64,000 bases of DNA, from the NCBI RefSeq assembly GCF_028401385.1, contig NZ_JAQOMR010000001.1, forward strand, positions 436,501 to 500,500, read 5' to 3'. This document shows positions 18,335 to 28,373 of this stretch, in pieces. This DNA is from Marinicella algicola (lineage in GTDB: Bacteria; Pseudomonadota; Gammaproteobacteria; Xanthomonadales; Marinicellaceae). Within the stretch, counting starts at the first letter, position 1. Every line of letters begins with the position of its first letter. A model generated the notes under the pieces. The model had not been told where the DNA came from. It did not search any database and saw only the letters and a list, made by a program, of their open reading frames with translations. The position numbers were made by a program, and so were the translations under genes.

Positions 18335-20401
18335 TCAGGCCAGCAATCCGCGTCCGCGCAGCATGGCGTCCGGTTCCGGCATCTTGCCTCTGAATGCGCG
18401 ATAGGCCTCTTCGGGGCGGACTGATCCGCCCTTTGAGAGAATGGCATCCCGCAGACGCCGCGCCTTTTCCGGATCGAAGACGTTTCCGCCTTCCTCGAAA
18501 GCCTCAAAAGCGTCAGCGTCCAGCACCTCCGACCACATGTAGGAATAATAGCCGGCCGCATAGCCATCGCCGGAGAAGATGTGCAGGAAGTGGGGTATTG
18601 CGTGACGCATGGCGATGGCCTTGGGCATGCCGATTGCGTTGAGCACACCATCCTGAAACGCCACAGGATCGGCAGGCGGCGTGGCGGTCGTGTGCAGGTG
18701 CATGTCGACAATGGCGCAGGCCGTGTATTCCACCGTGGCGAAAGCCTGGTTGAAATTTGCCGCCTCCAGAACCTTTTCCATCAACGCTTCGGGCATCGCC
18801 TCGCCGGTGCGGTAATGCAGGGCGTAGCTGCGCAGGATATCGGGAATGGTGAGCCAGTGCTCGTAAAGCTGCGAGGGTAGTTCGACGAAATCGCGGGCAA
18901 CGCCGGTGCCGGAAACCGACGGATAGGTGACGTCTGAAAGCATGCCATGCAATGCGTGCCCGAACTCGTGGAACAGCGTGCGGGCATCGTCGAGCGACAG
19001 CAATGCCGGTTTGCCTTCTGCAGGTTTGGCGAAATTGCAGACATTGATCACGATCGGCAATTCGCCGCGTTTCCCATTCGGCAAGGGCAGTTTGTGCTGG
19101 CTCCGCAGCGCGTTCATCCAGGCGCCCGAACGCTTGGTCGCGCGGTTGAAATAGTCACCGAGGAATATTGCGAAGGCTTCGTCGTTTTCATCGCGGATTT
19201 CGTAGACGCGCACATCGGGATGATATGCGGCAAGGTCCGTCCGTGCGACGGCGCGGATCCCGAACAGTCTTCCAGCGACCGCGAAACAGGCTTCCAGGAT
19301 CTTTTCAAGCTGCAGGTAGGGTTTCACTTCGCTCTCGGAGAAGGCGAATTTGCGGGTCCTGAGCTTTTCCGCATAATAGCGCCAATCCCAGGCTTCGATG
19401 TCGTGGTTGGCGCCGTCTTCGGAAACCAGTGTCTGAAGCTCCTTCTCGTCATCTCCGGAAGCTTTCACGGCTTTTTCCCAGACATCCATCAACAGCGTGT
19501 CGACCGCATCTGCGGTTTTCGCCATGGTGTTGTCGAGCTTCAGAGCCGCGAAATTGTCATAGCCCAGGAGGTTTGCCTTTTCGGCGCGCAGCGCAAGCGT
19601 GTCCTTCATCACGGACCGGTTGTCATGTTCGTCGCCGGACAGGCCGCGGGAGGCCCATGCATGAAAGGCTTTTTCACGCAGGTCGCGCCGGGCGGAAAGG
19701 GTGAGGAACGGCTCCACAATCGAGCGTGAGAGCGTTACCGCATAGGCTTCGGGCCGGCCGCGCTCGCTGGCTGCAGCCGACATGGCGTCGATCAGGAAGT
19801 CGGGAAGGCCTTCAAGTTCGTCGTCTGCGGACAGAAACATTGCCCATTCGCTTTCGTCAGCCAGGACATTCTGTCCAAAACGTGTGCCGAGTTCGGCAAG
19901 CCGGCCATTGATGGCGGCAAGGCGCTTCTGTTCAGCGTCCGCCAACTGAGCACCGCTGCGGACCAGTCCCTTCCAGTGGCGCTCGAGCACAATCGACTGT
20001 TCTTCGGTCAGTGCGAGCGACTGGCGGTTGTTCCAGAGCGCGTCGATCCGCTGGAACAGCGCCTTGTTGGTGCCGATCTTCGAATAGTGCGCTGACAGTT
20101 TCGGCGCGATCTCGCGTTCCAGCGCCTGGATTTGCGGGTTGGTATCGGCTCCGGCACGGGTGAAGAATATCGAAGCCACCCGCGAAAGCGCATCGCCGGC
20201 AACTTCCAGCGCTTCGATTGTGTTGGCAAAGTCTGGTGTCGCGGCATTTTCGGCGATTGCGTCGATTTCGCGGAGATGATCGGTCAAAGCCCAGTCAAAG
20301 GCCGGAGCGAAGTCGTCGTCCGAAATTCTGTCGAATTGCGGCAGGCCCAAGGCACCGTCCCATGTCATCAGTGCCGGATTGAGATCTGTTGCATCTGCCA
20401 T
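18335..20401 (-). CDS. M3-family metallopeptidase (oligopeptidase A / Dcp type)
   Basis: A cytoplasmic zinc endopeptidase of 688 residues that degrades short peptides. The zinc motif HEFGHALHGMLSD lies near residue 470, with the downstream ligand and catalytic region in FVELPSQLYEHW. Typical family segments such as WDWRYYAEKLR, ATKRSGAWMNALR and SGDGYAAGYYSYMWSEV are all in frame. I place the start at 20401 (MADATDLNPALMTWDG); ATG 20425 is an alternative. The frame is intact. Whether the specificity is endo (OpdA) or dipeptidyl (Dcp) cannot be told here. Confidence 0.9.
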   Translation of the reverse strand: MADATDLNPALMTWDGALGLPQFDRISDDDFAPAFDWALTDHLREIDAIAENAATPDFANTIEALEVAGDALSRVASIFFTRAGADTNPQIQALEREIAPKLSAHYSKIGTNKALFQRIDALWNNRQSLALTEEQSIVLERHWKGLVRSGAQLADAEQKRLAAINGRLAELGTRFGQNVLADESEWAMFLSADDELEGLPDFLIDAMSAAASERGRPEAYAVTLSRSIVEPFLTLSARRDLREKAFHAWASRGLSGDEHDNRSVMKDTLALRAEKANLLGYDNFAALKLDNTMAKTADAVDTLLMDVWEKAVKASGDDEKELQTLVSEDGANHDIEAWDWRYYAEKLRTRKFAFSESEVKPYLQLEKILEACFAVAGRLFGIRAVARTDLAAYHPDVRVYEIRDENDEAFAIFLGDYFNRATKRSGAWMNALRSQHKLPLPNGKRGELPIVINVCNFAKPAEGKPALLSLDDARTLFHEFGHALHGMLSDVTYPSVSGTGVARDFVELPSQLYEHWLTIPDILRSYALHYRTGEAMPEALMEKVLEAANFNQAFATVEYTACAIVDMHLHTTATPPADPVAFQDGVLNAIGMPKAIAMRHAIPHFLHIFSGDGYAAGYYSYMWSEVLDADAFEAFEEGGNVFDPEKARRLRDAILSKGGSVRPEEAYRAFRGKMPEPDAMLRGRGLLA

Positions 20402-20550
20402 TGCCGTCAGTCCTGTTGTTGTCATGCCGTTTGCGCCGCTCCGGCGCGCATTCGATCTCTGCGGCATCATGGGCCCCGTGACAAGGGGGTTGATGACTGC
20501 GGGATAAAATACTAAGCAATGCTTATTAAATTTCAAGCCATGGAACTTTG

Positions 20551-20998
20551 ATGGAAAACGAGATCGGTACAGACAGGCTGGGATTTCTGTTGTCCGATGT
20601 CGCGCGGCTATTTCGCATGGCCTTCGAGCGCGAGATTGGGACGGCTGGACTCGGCATTACACCGGGGAAGCACGCACTCTGGCACGCATAGCCACTCGGA
20701 ATGGCGCGCGTCAGAGCGAAATTGCCGAGGAACTCGGCATCGAGCCGATGACACTTTCGCGCTATCTCGACCGGCTGCAGCAATGCGGGCTGATCGAAAG
20801 ACGGGTCGACCCACGTGATGGGCGGGCACGGCGCATTCACACCACCGCGCAGGCCGGTGCTGTTGTCGCCGCCATCAGGCAGCATGCCGATGGGCTGATA
20901 CAGCGCGTTCAAAAGGAGCTTGCTGACGATGAAAAAGAAGTCCTGCGGAACGCGCTGAAAACCATGCGCAGTAATTTTTGCTGCTCATTCCGGAATGA
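20551..20998 (+). CDS. MarR-family regulator, two frameshifts
   Basis: A winged-helix repressor of about 149 residues. It has GARQSEIAEELGIEPMTLSRYLDRL (recognition helix) and LIERRVDPRDGRARRIHTT (the wing, with the conserved DxRxxR). The first break is at G4 20664-20667; one more G joins ITPGEARTLARIATRNG. The second is at T5 20975-20979; one more T gives a natural end LLLIPE with TGA at 20996-20998, overlapping the start of the efflux gene. Read without this repair it would run to 21041. The overlap makes it the likely regulator of the pump that follows. Confidence 0.8.
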
Positions 20999-22281
20999 CC
21001 ATGACCGAGAATACCGCTTTGCCGGCGACACCGATGAGTGAGCGCCGCACCAGTCTTATCGGCGCGATGATGACCATGCTTGGCCCGTTTTCGCTCGCCA
21101 TCTATACGCCTGCAATGCCTACGCTTGCGATTGCCTTTGATACGACCGACGCCGCGATCAAGCTATCGCTCTCGGTGTTTTTCGGCGGTTTTGCGTTTGC
21201 CATGCTGGTGGCCGGCCCGCTTTCCGATGCTTTCGGCCGGAGGAAGACGGCGATCGGCTTCCTTTCGGTCTACATGATCGGAAGCCTGCTTGCCGTGTTC
21301 GCCTGGGATGTCAATTCGCTGCTGCTCGGCCGCCTTGTGCAGGGGATCGGCGCGTCGGCTGGCCTCACCGTCGGGCGCGCTATCGTGCGCGACCAGTTTA
21401 CCGGCGATCCCGCTGCCCGCATCATGAACATGATCGGCATCGTGCTGGCGGTCGGACCGGCTGTTGCACCGACGGTGGGCGGCCTCATTCTTTCCGTTTT
21501 CGGCTGGAAGGCGATTTTTCTGGCAATGGCCGGGTTTGGCGCGGCAAGCTCGGCCATCCTCATTACCATGATGTCGGAGACCACGGTTCCGGACCGGGAA
21601 AAGGCCAGACCCGTTCCGCTTTTGAAGGCCTATGGCCGCCTTGTGACCAGCCCGCATTTCCTGGCCGCCTCGCTTCTGATCGCCTCTGCGGTTGGTACAC
21701 TCTATGCGCTGGCCTCGATACTGCCATTTGTGCTGATCAAGGTTGCGGGGCTAACGCCGTCGCAATATGGCATCGGCATGTTGATGCAGACGGGGCTTTA
21801 TTTCACGGGATCCGTCGTCTTTCGCCTGGCCCTGAAACGGTTCTCCGCGCGGGCCATGGTCCGCGTCGGCCTGATATTCATCGCGCTCGGTGCGTCCGCT
21901 ATCGCGATCTCGGTTGAAACACTGCCAATCAGCTATCTCTCAGTGATGCTGCCGGTGGGAAGCTTCGCTTTCGGCATTGCCTTCGTCATGCCCTATACGA
22001 TGAATGCAGCGCTTCTGCCGTTTCCGGCAATCGCAGGCTCAGCTTCCGCGCTGATGGGCTTCATGCAGATGGGGTCCGGCCTTGTCACCGGCATTATCGC
22101 TGCGGCTATCGGTTCGCCCGTGCTCGCCTTGCAGTTTGTGGTGCCGTCAATGGGGGCAATCGCGGTCTGCTCCTATTTCTGGCTTGTCCGTTGTGAACGC
22201 CGGGACCGGATAGAAGAGGAAAACATGTATGCCGGTGATGCCTCGCATACCGATGTCGATGCCACACCGATCATCAAATAG
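20995..22281 (+). CDS. Bcr/CflA-type MFS drug efflux transporter
   Basis: A 428-residue inner-membrane transporter with twelve predicted helices. Family hallmarks are IYTPAMPTLAIAF in helix 1, GPLSDAFGRRKTA (motif A, loop 2-3) and LVQGIGASAGLTVGRAIVRDQF (motif in helix 4). Members export chloramphenicol, bicyclomycin and similar compounds by proton antiport. The start may be ATG 20995 or 21001. It directly follows and overlaps a MarR regulator gene, a common repressor-pump pairing. The substrate is unknown. Confidence 0.88.
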   Translation: MTMTENTALPATPMSERRTSLIGAMMTMLGPFSLAIYTPAMPTLAIAFDTTDAAIKLSLSVFFGGFAFAMLVAGPLSDAFGRRKTAIGFLSVYMIGSLLAVFAWDVNSLLLGRLVQGIGASAGLTVGRAIVRDQFTGDPAARIMNMIGIVLAVGPAVAPTVGGLILSVFGWKAIFLAMAGFGAASSAILITMMSETTVPDREKARPVPLLKAYGRLVTSPHFLAASLLIASAVGTLYALASILPFVLIKVAGLTPSQYGIGMLMQTGLYFTGSVVFRLALKRFSARAMVRVGLIFIALGASAIAISVETLPISYLSVMLPVGSFAFGIAFVMPYTMNAALLPFPAIAGSASALMGFMQMGSGLVTGIIAAAIGSPVLALQFVVPSMGAIAVCSYFWLVRCERRDRIEEENMYAGDASHTDVDATPIIK

Positions 22282-22297
22282 TCCCCGAAACAGCAAC

Positions 22298-22331
22298 GGG
22301 CCGGCGTTGCAGCGCCGGCCCGCGTGTGTTT
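22298..22331. terminator. Terminator between the MFS gene and argG
   Basis: GGGCCGGCG (22298-22306) and CGCCGGCCC (22313-22321) form a perfect nine-base-pair stem, followed by GCGTGTGTTTT. It lies between two convergent genes, so it may serve both. Confidence 0.7.
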
Positions 22332-22352
22332 TGACCGTCAGGCGGTTGAGTC

Positions 22353-23573
22353 TCAGCCCTGATCGCGCTTAGCAAGCGTTCTCAGGCGCAGCGCGTTGAG
22401 TTTGATGAAGCCGGCGGCGTCCTTCTGGTCATAGGCGCCGTGGTCATCCTCGAAGGTGACGAGGGCTTCGGAATAAAGCGACTTGTCGCTTTCACGGCCG
22501 ATGACGATGACATTGCCCTTGTAGAGCTTCAGCGTGACTTCGCCTTCGACATGCTCCTGGCTCTTGTCGATTGCGGCCTGCAGCATGTAGCGCTCTGGCG
22601 AAAACCAGAAGCCGTAATAGATCAGCTCGGCATATTTCGGCATCAGCTCATCCTTGAGGTGGGCTGCACCCCGGTCGAGCGTGATGGATTCGATAGCGCG
22701 GTGGGCTGCGAGAAGAATGGTGCCGCCGGGCGTTTCGTAAATGCCGCGCGACTTCATGCCGACGAAGCGGTTTTCGACCAGATCAAGACGGCCAATACCG
22801 TTGTCGCGACCAAGATCGTTGAGCTTGGCGAGCAGTGTGGCCGGGCTGAGGCGTTCGCCATTGATGGAAACCGCGTCGCCCTTCTCAAAACCGATCTTGA
22901 TGATGGTGGCCTTGTCGGGTGCGGCTTCCGGCGAAACCGTGCGCATATGCACATATTCCGGTGCCTCAATGGCCGGGTCTTCCAGCACGCGGCCTTCGGA
23001 TGAGGAATGCAGCAAATTGGCATCGACGGAGAAGGGCGCTTCGCCACGCTTGTTCTTGGCGATCGGGATCTGGTGGTTTTCGGCGAATTCCAGAAGATCG
23101 GTCCGGCTCTTGAACGTCCAGTCGCGCCACGGCGCGATGATCTTGATATCGGGGTTCAGCGCATAAGCCGAAAGCTCGAAACGAACCTGGTCATTGCCCT
23201 TGCCGGTGGCACCATGGGCGATCGCGTCAGCGCCGGTTTCCTTGGCAATCTCGATCAGGCGCTTGGAAATCAGAGGCCGGGCAATCGAGGTGCCGAGCAG
23301 GTAGACGCCCTCGTAGACGGCATTGGCGCGGAACATCGGGAAGACGAAATCGCGCACAAATTCCTCGCGCACATCCTCGATGAAGATTTCCTTCACGCCA
23401 GCCTGTTCTGCCTTCAGGCGCGCCGGTTCCAGCTCCTCGCCCTGGCCGAGGTCGGCGGTGAAGGTCACGACTTCAGCGCCGAATTCGGTCTGGAGCCATT
23501 TCAGAATAATCGAGGTGTCGAGGCCGCCGGAATAGGCGAGCACGACCTTTTTGACGTCTTTGTGCGTTGCCAT
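22353..23573 (-). CDS. argG: Argininosuccinate synthase
   Basis: This enzyme joins citrulline and aspartate with ATP in arginine biosynthesis. The 406-residue protein is full length, with the P-loop-like [17 protein letters not shown] near the N-terminus, [36 protein letters not shown] and the citrulline-binding [18 protein letters not shown]. The ATG at 23573 gives the usual start [17 protein letters not shown]. The frame is intact and no other arg gene is near, which is normal in rhizobia. Confidence 0.97.
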   Translation of the reverse strand: MATHKDVKKVVLAYSGGLDTSIILKWLQTEFGAEVVTFTADLGQGEELEPARLKAEQAGVKEIFIEDVREEFVRDFVFPMFRANAVYEGVYLLGTSIARPLISKRLIEIAKETGADAIAHGATGKGNDQVRFELSAYALNPDIKIIAPWRDWTFKSRTDLLEFAENHQIPIAKNKRGEAPFSVDANLLHSSSEGRVLEDPAIEAPEYVHMRTVSPEAAPDKATIIKIGFEKGDAVSINGERLSPATLLAKLNDLGRDNGIGRLDLVENRFVGMKSRGIYETPGGTILLAAHRAIESITLDRGAAHLKDELMPKYAELIYYGFWFSPERYMLQAAIDKSQEHVEGEVTLKLYKGNVIVIGRESDKSLYSEALVTFEDDHGAYDQKDAAGFIKLNALRLRTLAKRDQG

Positions 23574-23852
23574 TTTTTGATCAAGTCCATCTGCTGTTTT
23601 TTGGCATGTTTGTTGCCGTTTTAGCGGCTTTGCCGCGCCACGCAAGAAAAACCCGTGTCTGCTGCGACTTTCCCGCGTGTCTCATGTGAATTTGCAGATT
23701 GACAGGGCACTTCAACTCGAAAACAGTCTGTTGAGGACAAGCGCGCGCTTCGGCTGTGACCGGTGTGTGCGAAAGAAAGGACCATCCGCTCCATTGAGCG
23801 GTTGCGATCCGTTGCCGGCGTGAAAGCCGCCAACGACAATGGGAGGAAGACC

Positions 23853-24719
23853 ATGAGCCAGAAGAAAGCGTCGCACCCCGCGTTGAAAGAGGGCAATTCC
23901 GCCGTGATTACCGGCGGCGCCTCGGGTATCGGATTTGCTGCCGCGAAAGCGTTCATCGGTCTCGGCATGAATGTGATGATCGCCGATATGAAGAGCGAAA
24001 AGCTGAAGGCCGCAGGCGCCGAGCTTGCCGTTCTTGCCGAAAAGAAGGGCGTGAAGGCGTTGATCCATGCTGCCGATGTCTCAGATCTGTCGGCATTGGA
24101 AGAACTCGAATGCGCGGCGGTTCAGGCTTTCGGCAAGGTCAATGTTCTGATGAACAATGCCGGCATCCAGCCAAGCACTGAAATTTTTGGCAAGCAGATG
24201 CCCTGGGAAAGGATCATCGACGTCAATCTTCTGGGCGTCATCAACGGCACGCGTATCTTTACTCCTGGCATGGCTTCACATGGCGAACCGGCACTGATCA
24301 TCAATACAGGTTCGAAACAGGGTATCACCACGCCACCCGGCAATCCGGCCTATAATGTCTCTAAGGCCGGTGTGAAGGCGTTTACCGAAGCGCTTCAGCA
24401 TGATCTGAGGAACCGGGAGAACTGCAAGGTCGAGGCGCATCTCCTCATCCCCGGCTTCGTCTTCACCCCGTTGACGGCGGGCGGACGTACCGAGAAACCG
24501 GAGGGCGCATGGACGCCGGAGCAGACGGTCGATTTCATGCTGCAAAGCCTTGCCGCCGGTGATTTTTATATTCTCTGCCCTGATGGTGAAGTGGATCGGG
24601 AAACCGACGAGAAACGGATGACCTGGGCCATGGGCGACATCGTCGAAAACCGCCCGCCGCTGTCGCGCTGGCATCCCGATTATGCCGATGCGTTCAAGGA
24701 TTTCGTGAACGGGGCATGA
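23853..24719 (+). CDS. SDR-family oxidoreductase
   Basis: A classical short-chain dehydrogenase of 288 residues with NAD(P) loop TGGASGIGFAAA, NNAGIQ, the catalytic Ser in INTGSKQG and the YNVSKAGVK pair (Tyr, Lys). The C-terminal region is longer than usual (CPDGEVDRETDEKRMTWAMGD). The ATG at 23853 follows GGGAGGAAG. It ends one base before the next gene, suggesting an operon with the TfoX-like gene. The substrate is unknown. Confidence 0.88.
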   Translation: MSQKKASHPALKEGNSAVITGGASGIGFAAAKAFIGLGMNVMIADMKSEKLKAAGAELAVLAEKKGVKALIHAADVSDLSALEELECAAVQAFGKVNVLMNNAGIQPSTEIFGKQMPWERIIDVNLLGVINGTRIFTPGMASHGEPALIINTGSKQGITTPPGNPAYNVSKAGVKAFTEALQHDLRNRENCKVEAHLLIPGFVFTPLTAGGRTEKPEGAWTPEQTVDFMLQSLAAGDFYILCPDGEVDRETDEKRMTWAMGDIVENRPPLSRWHPDYADAFKDFVNGA

Positions 24720-24720
24720 G

Positions 24721-25065
24721 ATGGCGATCGACGAGGAACTGGCGGCCCGGCTGCGCCACAGGCTTGAAGGCCTCGAAGGTGTCAGCGAAAAGAAGATGTT
24801 CGGCGGGCTCTGTTTCCTCGTCAATGGTCACATGATCGTGGCCGCTAGCCGCAGCAAGGCCGGCGAGGGGCGCTTTCTGTTCCGCATCGGCAAGAACAAT
24901 GCCGATGCGGCCGTCAGCCTCGGCAAGCCGGAGCCGATGATCCACGGTGGGCGGAAGATGTCCGGGTTCTACTATCTCGACGCCGATGACCTTCCCGATC
25001 CGGTATTCGACGAATGGGTTTCGATCGCGCTGGAAAACGCCTTTTCGCTGCCGCCCAAAATGTAA
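24721..25065 (+). CDS. TfoX/Sxy N-terminal domain protein
   Basis: A 114-residue stand-alone TfoX N-terminal domain: KKMFGGLCFLVNGHMIVAAS, then the LFRIGKNNADAAV strand and MSGFYYLDADDL. Full Sxy proteins act with CRP at competence genes in gammaproteobacteria; short alphaproteobacterial versions are of unknown role. It starts directly after the SDR stop. Confidence 0.82.
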   Translation: MAIDEELAARLRHRLEGLEGVSEKKMFGGLCFLVNGHMIVAASRSKAGEGRFLFRIGKNNADAAVSLGKPEPMIHGGRKMSGFYYLDADDLPDPVFDEWVSIALENAFSLPPKM

Positions 25066-25164
25066 CACACAGCGTCTCGACTGGCCGCACTTGTCTTCAT
25101 AAGGCTCTCCGACCATATTGCCGCCATCGCCGACGCCAATACCCAGAAGAAGGTGGCAGAGTTC

Positions 25165-25797
25165 ATGTATACAGGCATTGTCCAGGCCGTCCGTCCGCTC
25201 GCTGATGTCAGCGCCTATCCCGGCGGCAAAACCTTCACCCTCGACCTCACCGATGATCTCCTTGCCGACCTGAAGCTTGGCGCCAGCGTCAATATCGAGG
25301 GCACCTGTCTTTCTGTCACCGGTATTTCCGGCAGCAATGTCACCTTTGACGCCATGACCGCCACGCTTGAGCGCACCAATCTCGGCGCGCTTCAAACGGG
25401 CCAGAACGTCAATGTCGAACGCTCGGCCAAGATGACGGATGAAAACGGCGGCCACGCTATCGCCGGCCATGTGGCAACGACAGCGGTGCTGGAGGAAATC
25501 TCGACGGCTGAAGAAAGGGCATTCATTCGCTTCCGGGTGCCTGAGGATTGGGCGAAATACATCTTTCCGCGTGGCTATCTTGCCGTTAACGGCTGCAGCC
25601 TGACGGTGGCTGAAGTTGACGATATGCTGTTCACCATCAACCTGATCCCCGAAACCATTCGCCAGACCACGTTTGCCCGCTACAAGGCCGGCGACCGGCT
25701 CAATATCGAAGTGGATCACCAGACTATGGTGATGGTGGATGTGATCGAGCGTACGGTTTCACGGGTGCTGCCGCAGCTGAGCGAAGCCCGTCGTTAA
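25165..25797 (+). CDS. ribE: Riboflavin synthase, E. coli RibC-like form
   Basis: The enzyme dismutates two 6,7-dimethyl-8-ribityllumazine molecules to riboflavin. The 210-residue protein has two lumazine-binding repeats. The first begins MYTGIVQAV and has CLSVTGISGSNVTFDAM and TNLG; the second begins GGHAIAGHV and has GYLAVNGCSLTVAEV with INLIPET. The pattern (KMTDENGGHAIAGHV, IPETIRQTTFA, VVD-type ending) resembles the E. coli RibC type more than the usual MFTGIVE form. I chose ATG 25165 over the GTG at 25153 because the family starts at M-Y/F-TGIV. No rib operon surrounds it. Confidence 0.85.
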   Translation: MYTGIVQAVRPLADVSAYPGGKTFTLDLTDDLLADLKLGASVNIEGTCLSVTGISGSNVTFDAMTATLERTNLGALQTGQNVNVERSAKMTDENGGHAIAGHVATTAVLEEISTAEERAFIRFRVPEDWAKYIFPRGYLAVNGCSLTVAEVDDMLFTINLIPETIRQTTFARYKAGDRLNIEVDHQTMVMVDVIERTVSRVLPQLSEARR

Positions 25798-25870
25798 AGG
25801 TGAGCGGTTTGCACGGACCGCTTCACAAATTTGCATCCGATTAAGTGCCAATGACGGAAGTGAGATATCC

Positions 25871-26089
25871 ATGCGGGCAAGTCTGCGCGACAAGGCGAAG
25901 GCCATCTGTGACGAAAAAATAGCCCGGAAAGGCGAAACGGTCGGTCTTTCGTTCTATGCTTTCTTCGCGAATAAAAATGACGATCCCGAACTTCTCATGG
26001 AAGCTGCAGAGTGGTGGATTAAAACCCATAAACTCGATCATTTTGAAAAGGCCGTAAAGATAAGAGACCTGATCAACTCCGGCGTCTGA
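25871..26089 (+). CDS. Small conserved hypothetical protein (DUF6500-like)
   Basis: A 72-residue soluble protein, rich in charged residues, with the block GLSFYAFFANKNDDPELLMEAAEWW. I believe this is the small rhizobial family catalogued as DUF6500, but the assignment is from memory. No function is known. It ends shortly before the bidirectional terminator at 26141. Confidence 0.6.
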   Translation: MRASLRDKAKAICDEKIARKGETVGLSFYAFFANKNDDPELLMEAAEWWIKTHKLDHFEKAVKIRDLINSGV

Positions 26090-26140
26090 GCAACGGGTTC
26101 TTCGCAGAGAGGACTGCGGGGTCATACAAGCAGAGCATAA

Positions 26141-26165
26141 AAACCCGGCGCAGAGGCCGGGTTTC
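26141..26165. terminator. Terminator between the small protein and sodB
   Basis: AACCCGGC (26142-26149) and GCCGGGTT (26156-26163) form an eight-base-pair stem with a six-base loop, with an A run before and a T run after it. It can serve both convergent genes. Confidence 0.75.
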
Positions 26166-26187
26166 TTCATATCCGTAATGGCAAAAC

Positions 26188-26790
26188 TTACTTCGTGGCG
26201 CCTTCATAGAGTTCGGCGACGTAATCCCAATTGATCATATTGTCGACGAAGGCTTCGAGGTATTTCGGACGCGCATTGCGGTAGTCGATGTAGTAGGAAT
26301 GCTCCCACACGTCGACGCCGAGGATCGGCTTGGCGCCATGAACGACCGGGTTTTCGCCGTTCGGGGTCTTCATGATTTCAAGCTTGCCATCCTTGACGGC
26401 GAGCCATGCCCAGCCGGAGCCGAACTGGCCGACACCAGCGGCAATGAAATCGGACTTGAACTTGTCAAAGCCGCCGAGATCGGACGAGAATCGCGCTTTC
26501 GAGCGCGCCCGGAAGCTTGGTGCCGCCGCCGTCCTTCTTCATCCACTTCCAGAAGTGCATGTGGTTGAAGTGCTGCGCGGCATTGTTGAAGAGCGGCTGG
26601 TTGGAACCGTATGCCTTGACCATGACTTCTTCCACCGGAAGGTTGCCGAGACCGGCTTCTTCCGCCAGCTTGTTGCCGGTGGTCACATAGGTGTTGTGGT
26701 GCTTGTCGTGGTGAAACTCGAGCGTCTCAGCCGACATGTAGGGGCGAGCGCGTCGTAAGCGTAAGGCAGTTCTGGAAGTTCAAAAGCCAT
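26188..26790 (-). CDS. sodB: Superoxide dismutase (Fe/Mn), two frameshifts
   Basis: Converts superoxide to hydrogen peroxide and oxygen in the cytoplasm. The protein of about 200 residues starts MAFELPELPYAYDALAPYMS and has metal ligands in FHHDKHHNTYV (His), NNAAQHFNHMHFWKWM (His) and ILGVDVWEHSYYIDYRN (Asp, His), so all four are present. The first break is at G4 26741-26744 (one base missing). The second, near 26491, looks like one extra base; removing it gives AFSSDLGGFDKF, as in other rhizobial enzymes. Total length stays a multiple of three. AAAGGAG precedes the start. Confidence 0.92.
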
Positions 26791-26933
26791 CTTCAATACT
26801 CCTTTTGGCAGCCGAATAGGTAATTGGCTATTGCCAAATACATAGGGATGAAGGCCGCCGCCGACAACCTGAAAATCCCAAAAATAGGGGATGTCGGCGC
26901 GGAACAAATACGGTTTCCGGTGCGTTCCGGTTT

Positions 26934-28146
26934 TTATTCGTGCCTTGCGTGCGGTCTCGGGTGCAGCGTGTCGTTTCCGAACCCGGTAAGTGCCACAATT
27001 GCTGCCAGCGACCCGAACCCCGCCATGATGACAAAAAGCGGAATGGCCGTACCATCTGCAAATGCGCTGACAAGCCCAGTTCCCAAAGCGCCCAGACCGA
27101 AACCGAGAGCACCCGTAAGTGCGGCGGCAACGCCGGCGATCTGCCCGTGGGCATCCATGGCCAGCATGTTGCAATTGGTCAGGATCGCGCCCAAAGCCGT
27201 CATGGCGACAAACAACAGCCCCATCATCACCCAGAGCTCAGCGCCGATTGTCAGCTCGATGCCTAACAGGACGATCAGCGAAAGCGCATAGGCCGAAGCA
27301 CCGATGCGCGCGACATTGCGTGCGCCCAAGGCGCCGATCAGGCGGGCGCCGCCCTGGGCACCGATGGCCATGCCGATGGCATTGAGGCCGAAGGCGACCG
27401 AGAACATTTGCGGCGAAAGGCCCTTGAGATTGATGAAAATCGAAGACGAGCCGCCGATATAGGCGAAGAAACCGCCCTGAGCGAGCGCAAGCGTGCCTGC
27501 AAAGGGTATGAAATGCGGACTTTTCAGGAGTCTGGCGTAGTGGATGAGGGCGTGTCCAGGCCGGCTGTGTCGGCGCAGTTCTTCCATGCGCGTTTCGGGT
27601 ACGGCAAAGCGGATGTAGATCAGGGAAAACAGACCGAAGGCGGCGAAGAAGGCGAAGATGACCCGCCATCCCGATAAAAGAATGATCAGGCTGCCGACAA
27701 TCGGGGCGACAATCGGCGCAAGTCCGGTGATCATCATGATGATTGCCAGCAGTTTAGCGGCGGTCTCACCGGTATAGAGGTCGCGCACCATGGCCATCGA
27801 GGTCACCATGCCGACGGAGCCTCCGAGCCCCTGTATGAGGCGCCAGACCAGCATTGAGTTGACGGACTGCGACAGCATGGTTCCAAGCGAACCGAGGATG
27901 AACAGGGCAAGCGCGATATAGACCATCGGTTTGCGACCGGTCCGGTCGGAAATTGGGCCGTAGAACAGCTGTCCGACAGTGAAACCGGCAAAAAGGTCAT
28001 GACCGAGTAGGAGATCGCACCATCGGTTGTCGAAAGGTCTGCGGCGATCAGGGGAGGGCAGGCAGATACATGTCGGTTGCAAGCGGAGCCAGCGCAGTAA
28101 TGCAGGCCAGCCCGACCGCCATGGTCAGCGTATTCACGGTTTTCAT
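26934..28146 (-). CDS. Bcr/CflA-type MFS drug efflux transporter, two frameshifts
   Basis: A second member of the Bcr/CflA drug-resistance group, about 404 residues and twelve helices. The true N-terminus reads MKTVNTLTMAVGLACITALAPLATDMYLPALP from 28146; it is cut by a missing base at G4 28051-28054 and again at A5 27990-27994. After repair it runs LIAADLSTTDGAISYSVMTFFAGFTVGQLFYG into GPISDRTGRKPMVY (motif A) and LIQGLGGSVGMVTSMAMVRDLY. It is not adjacent to a regulator gene. The substrate is unknown. Confidence 0.85.
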
Positions 28147-28323
28147 TAAAAGGTCTTTTGATGAACTACGGGACCAGTCATCCGCAAATGAGAAGCGCGG
28201 CAGGAATGCCGCGGCGGGCTGGCGGGTTCGTGGGTTGTAAATACCTTTCTGTGATGAAAGTCAATAATCGTCACTTTAATGAGTGCATTTTCCGGCACCA
28301 CGCATTATTGGACTCAAAAGCAG

Positions 28324-28348
28324 AAAAGGCGCCGAACAGGCGCCTTTT
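28324..28348 (-). terminator. Terminator of the glucose dehydrogenase gene
   Basis: AAAAGGCGCC (28324-28333) and GGCGCCTTTT (28339-28348) form a perfect ten-base-pair stem with a five-base loop, 26 bases past the gcd stop. Confidence 0.8.
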
Positions 28349-28373
28349 CACCGGTCTTTGTCGCGTGCCGGAG

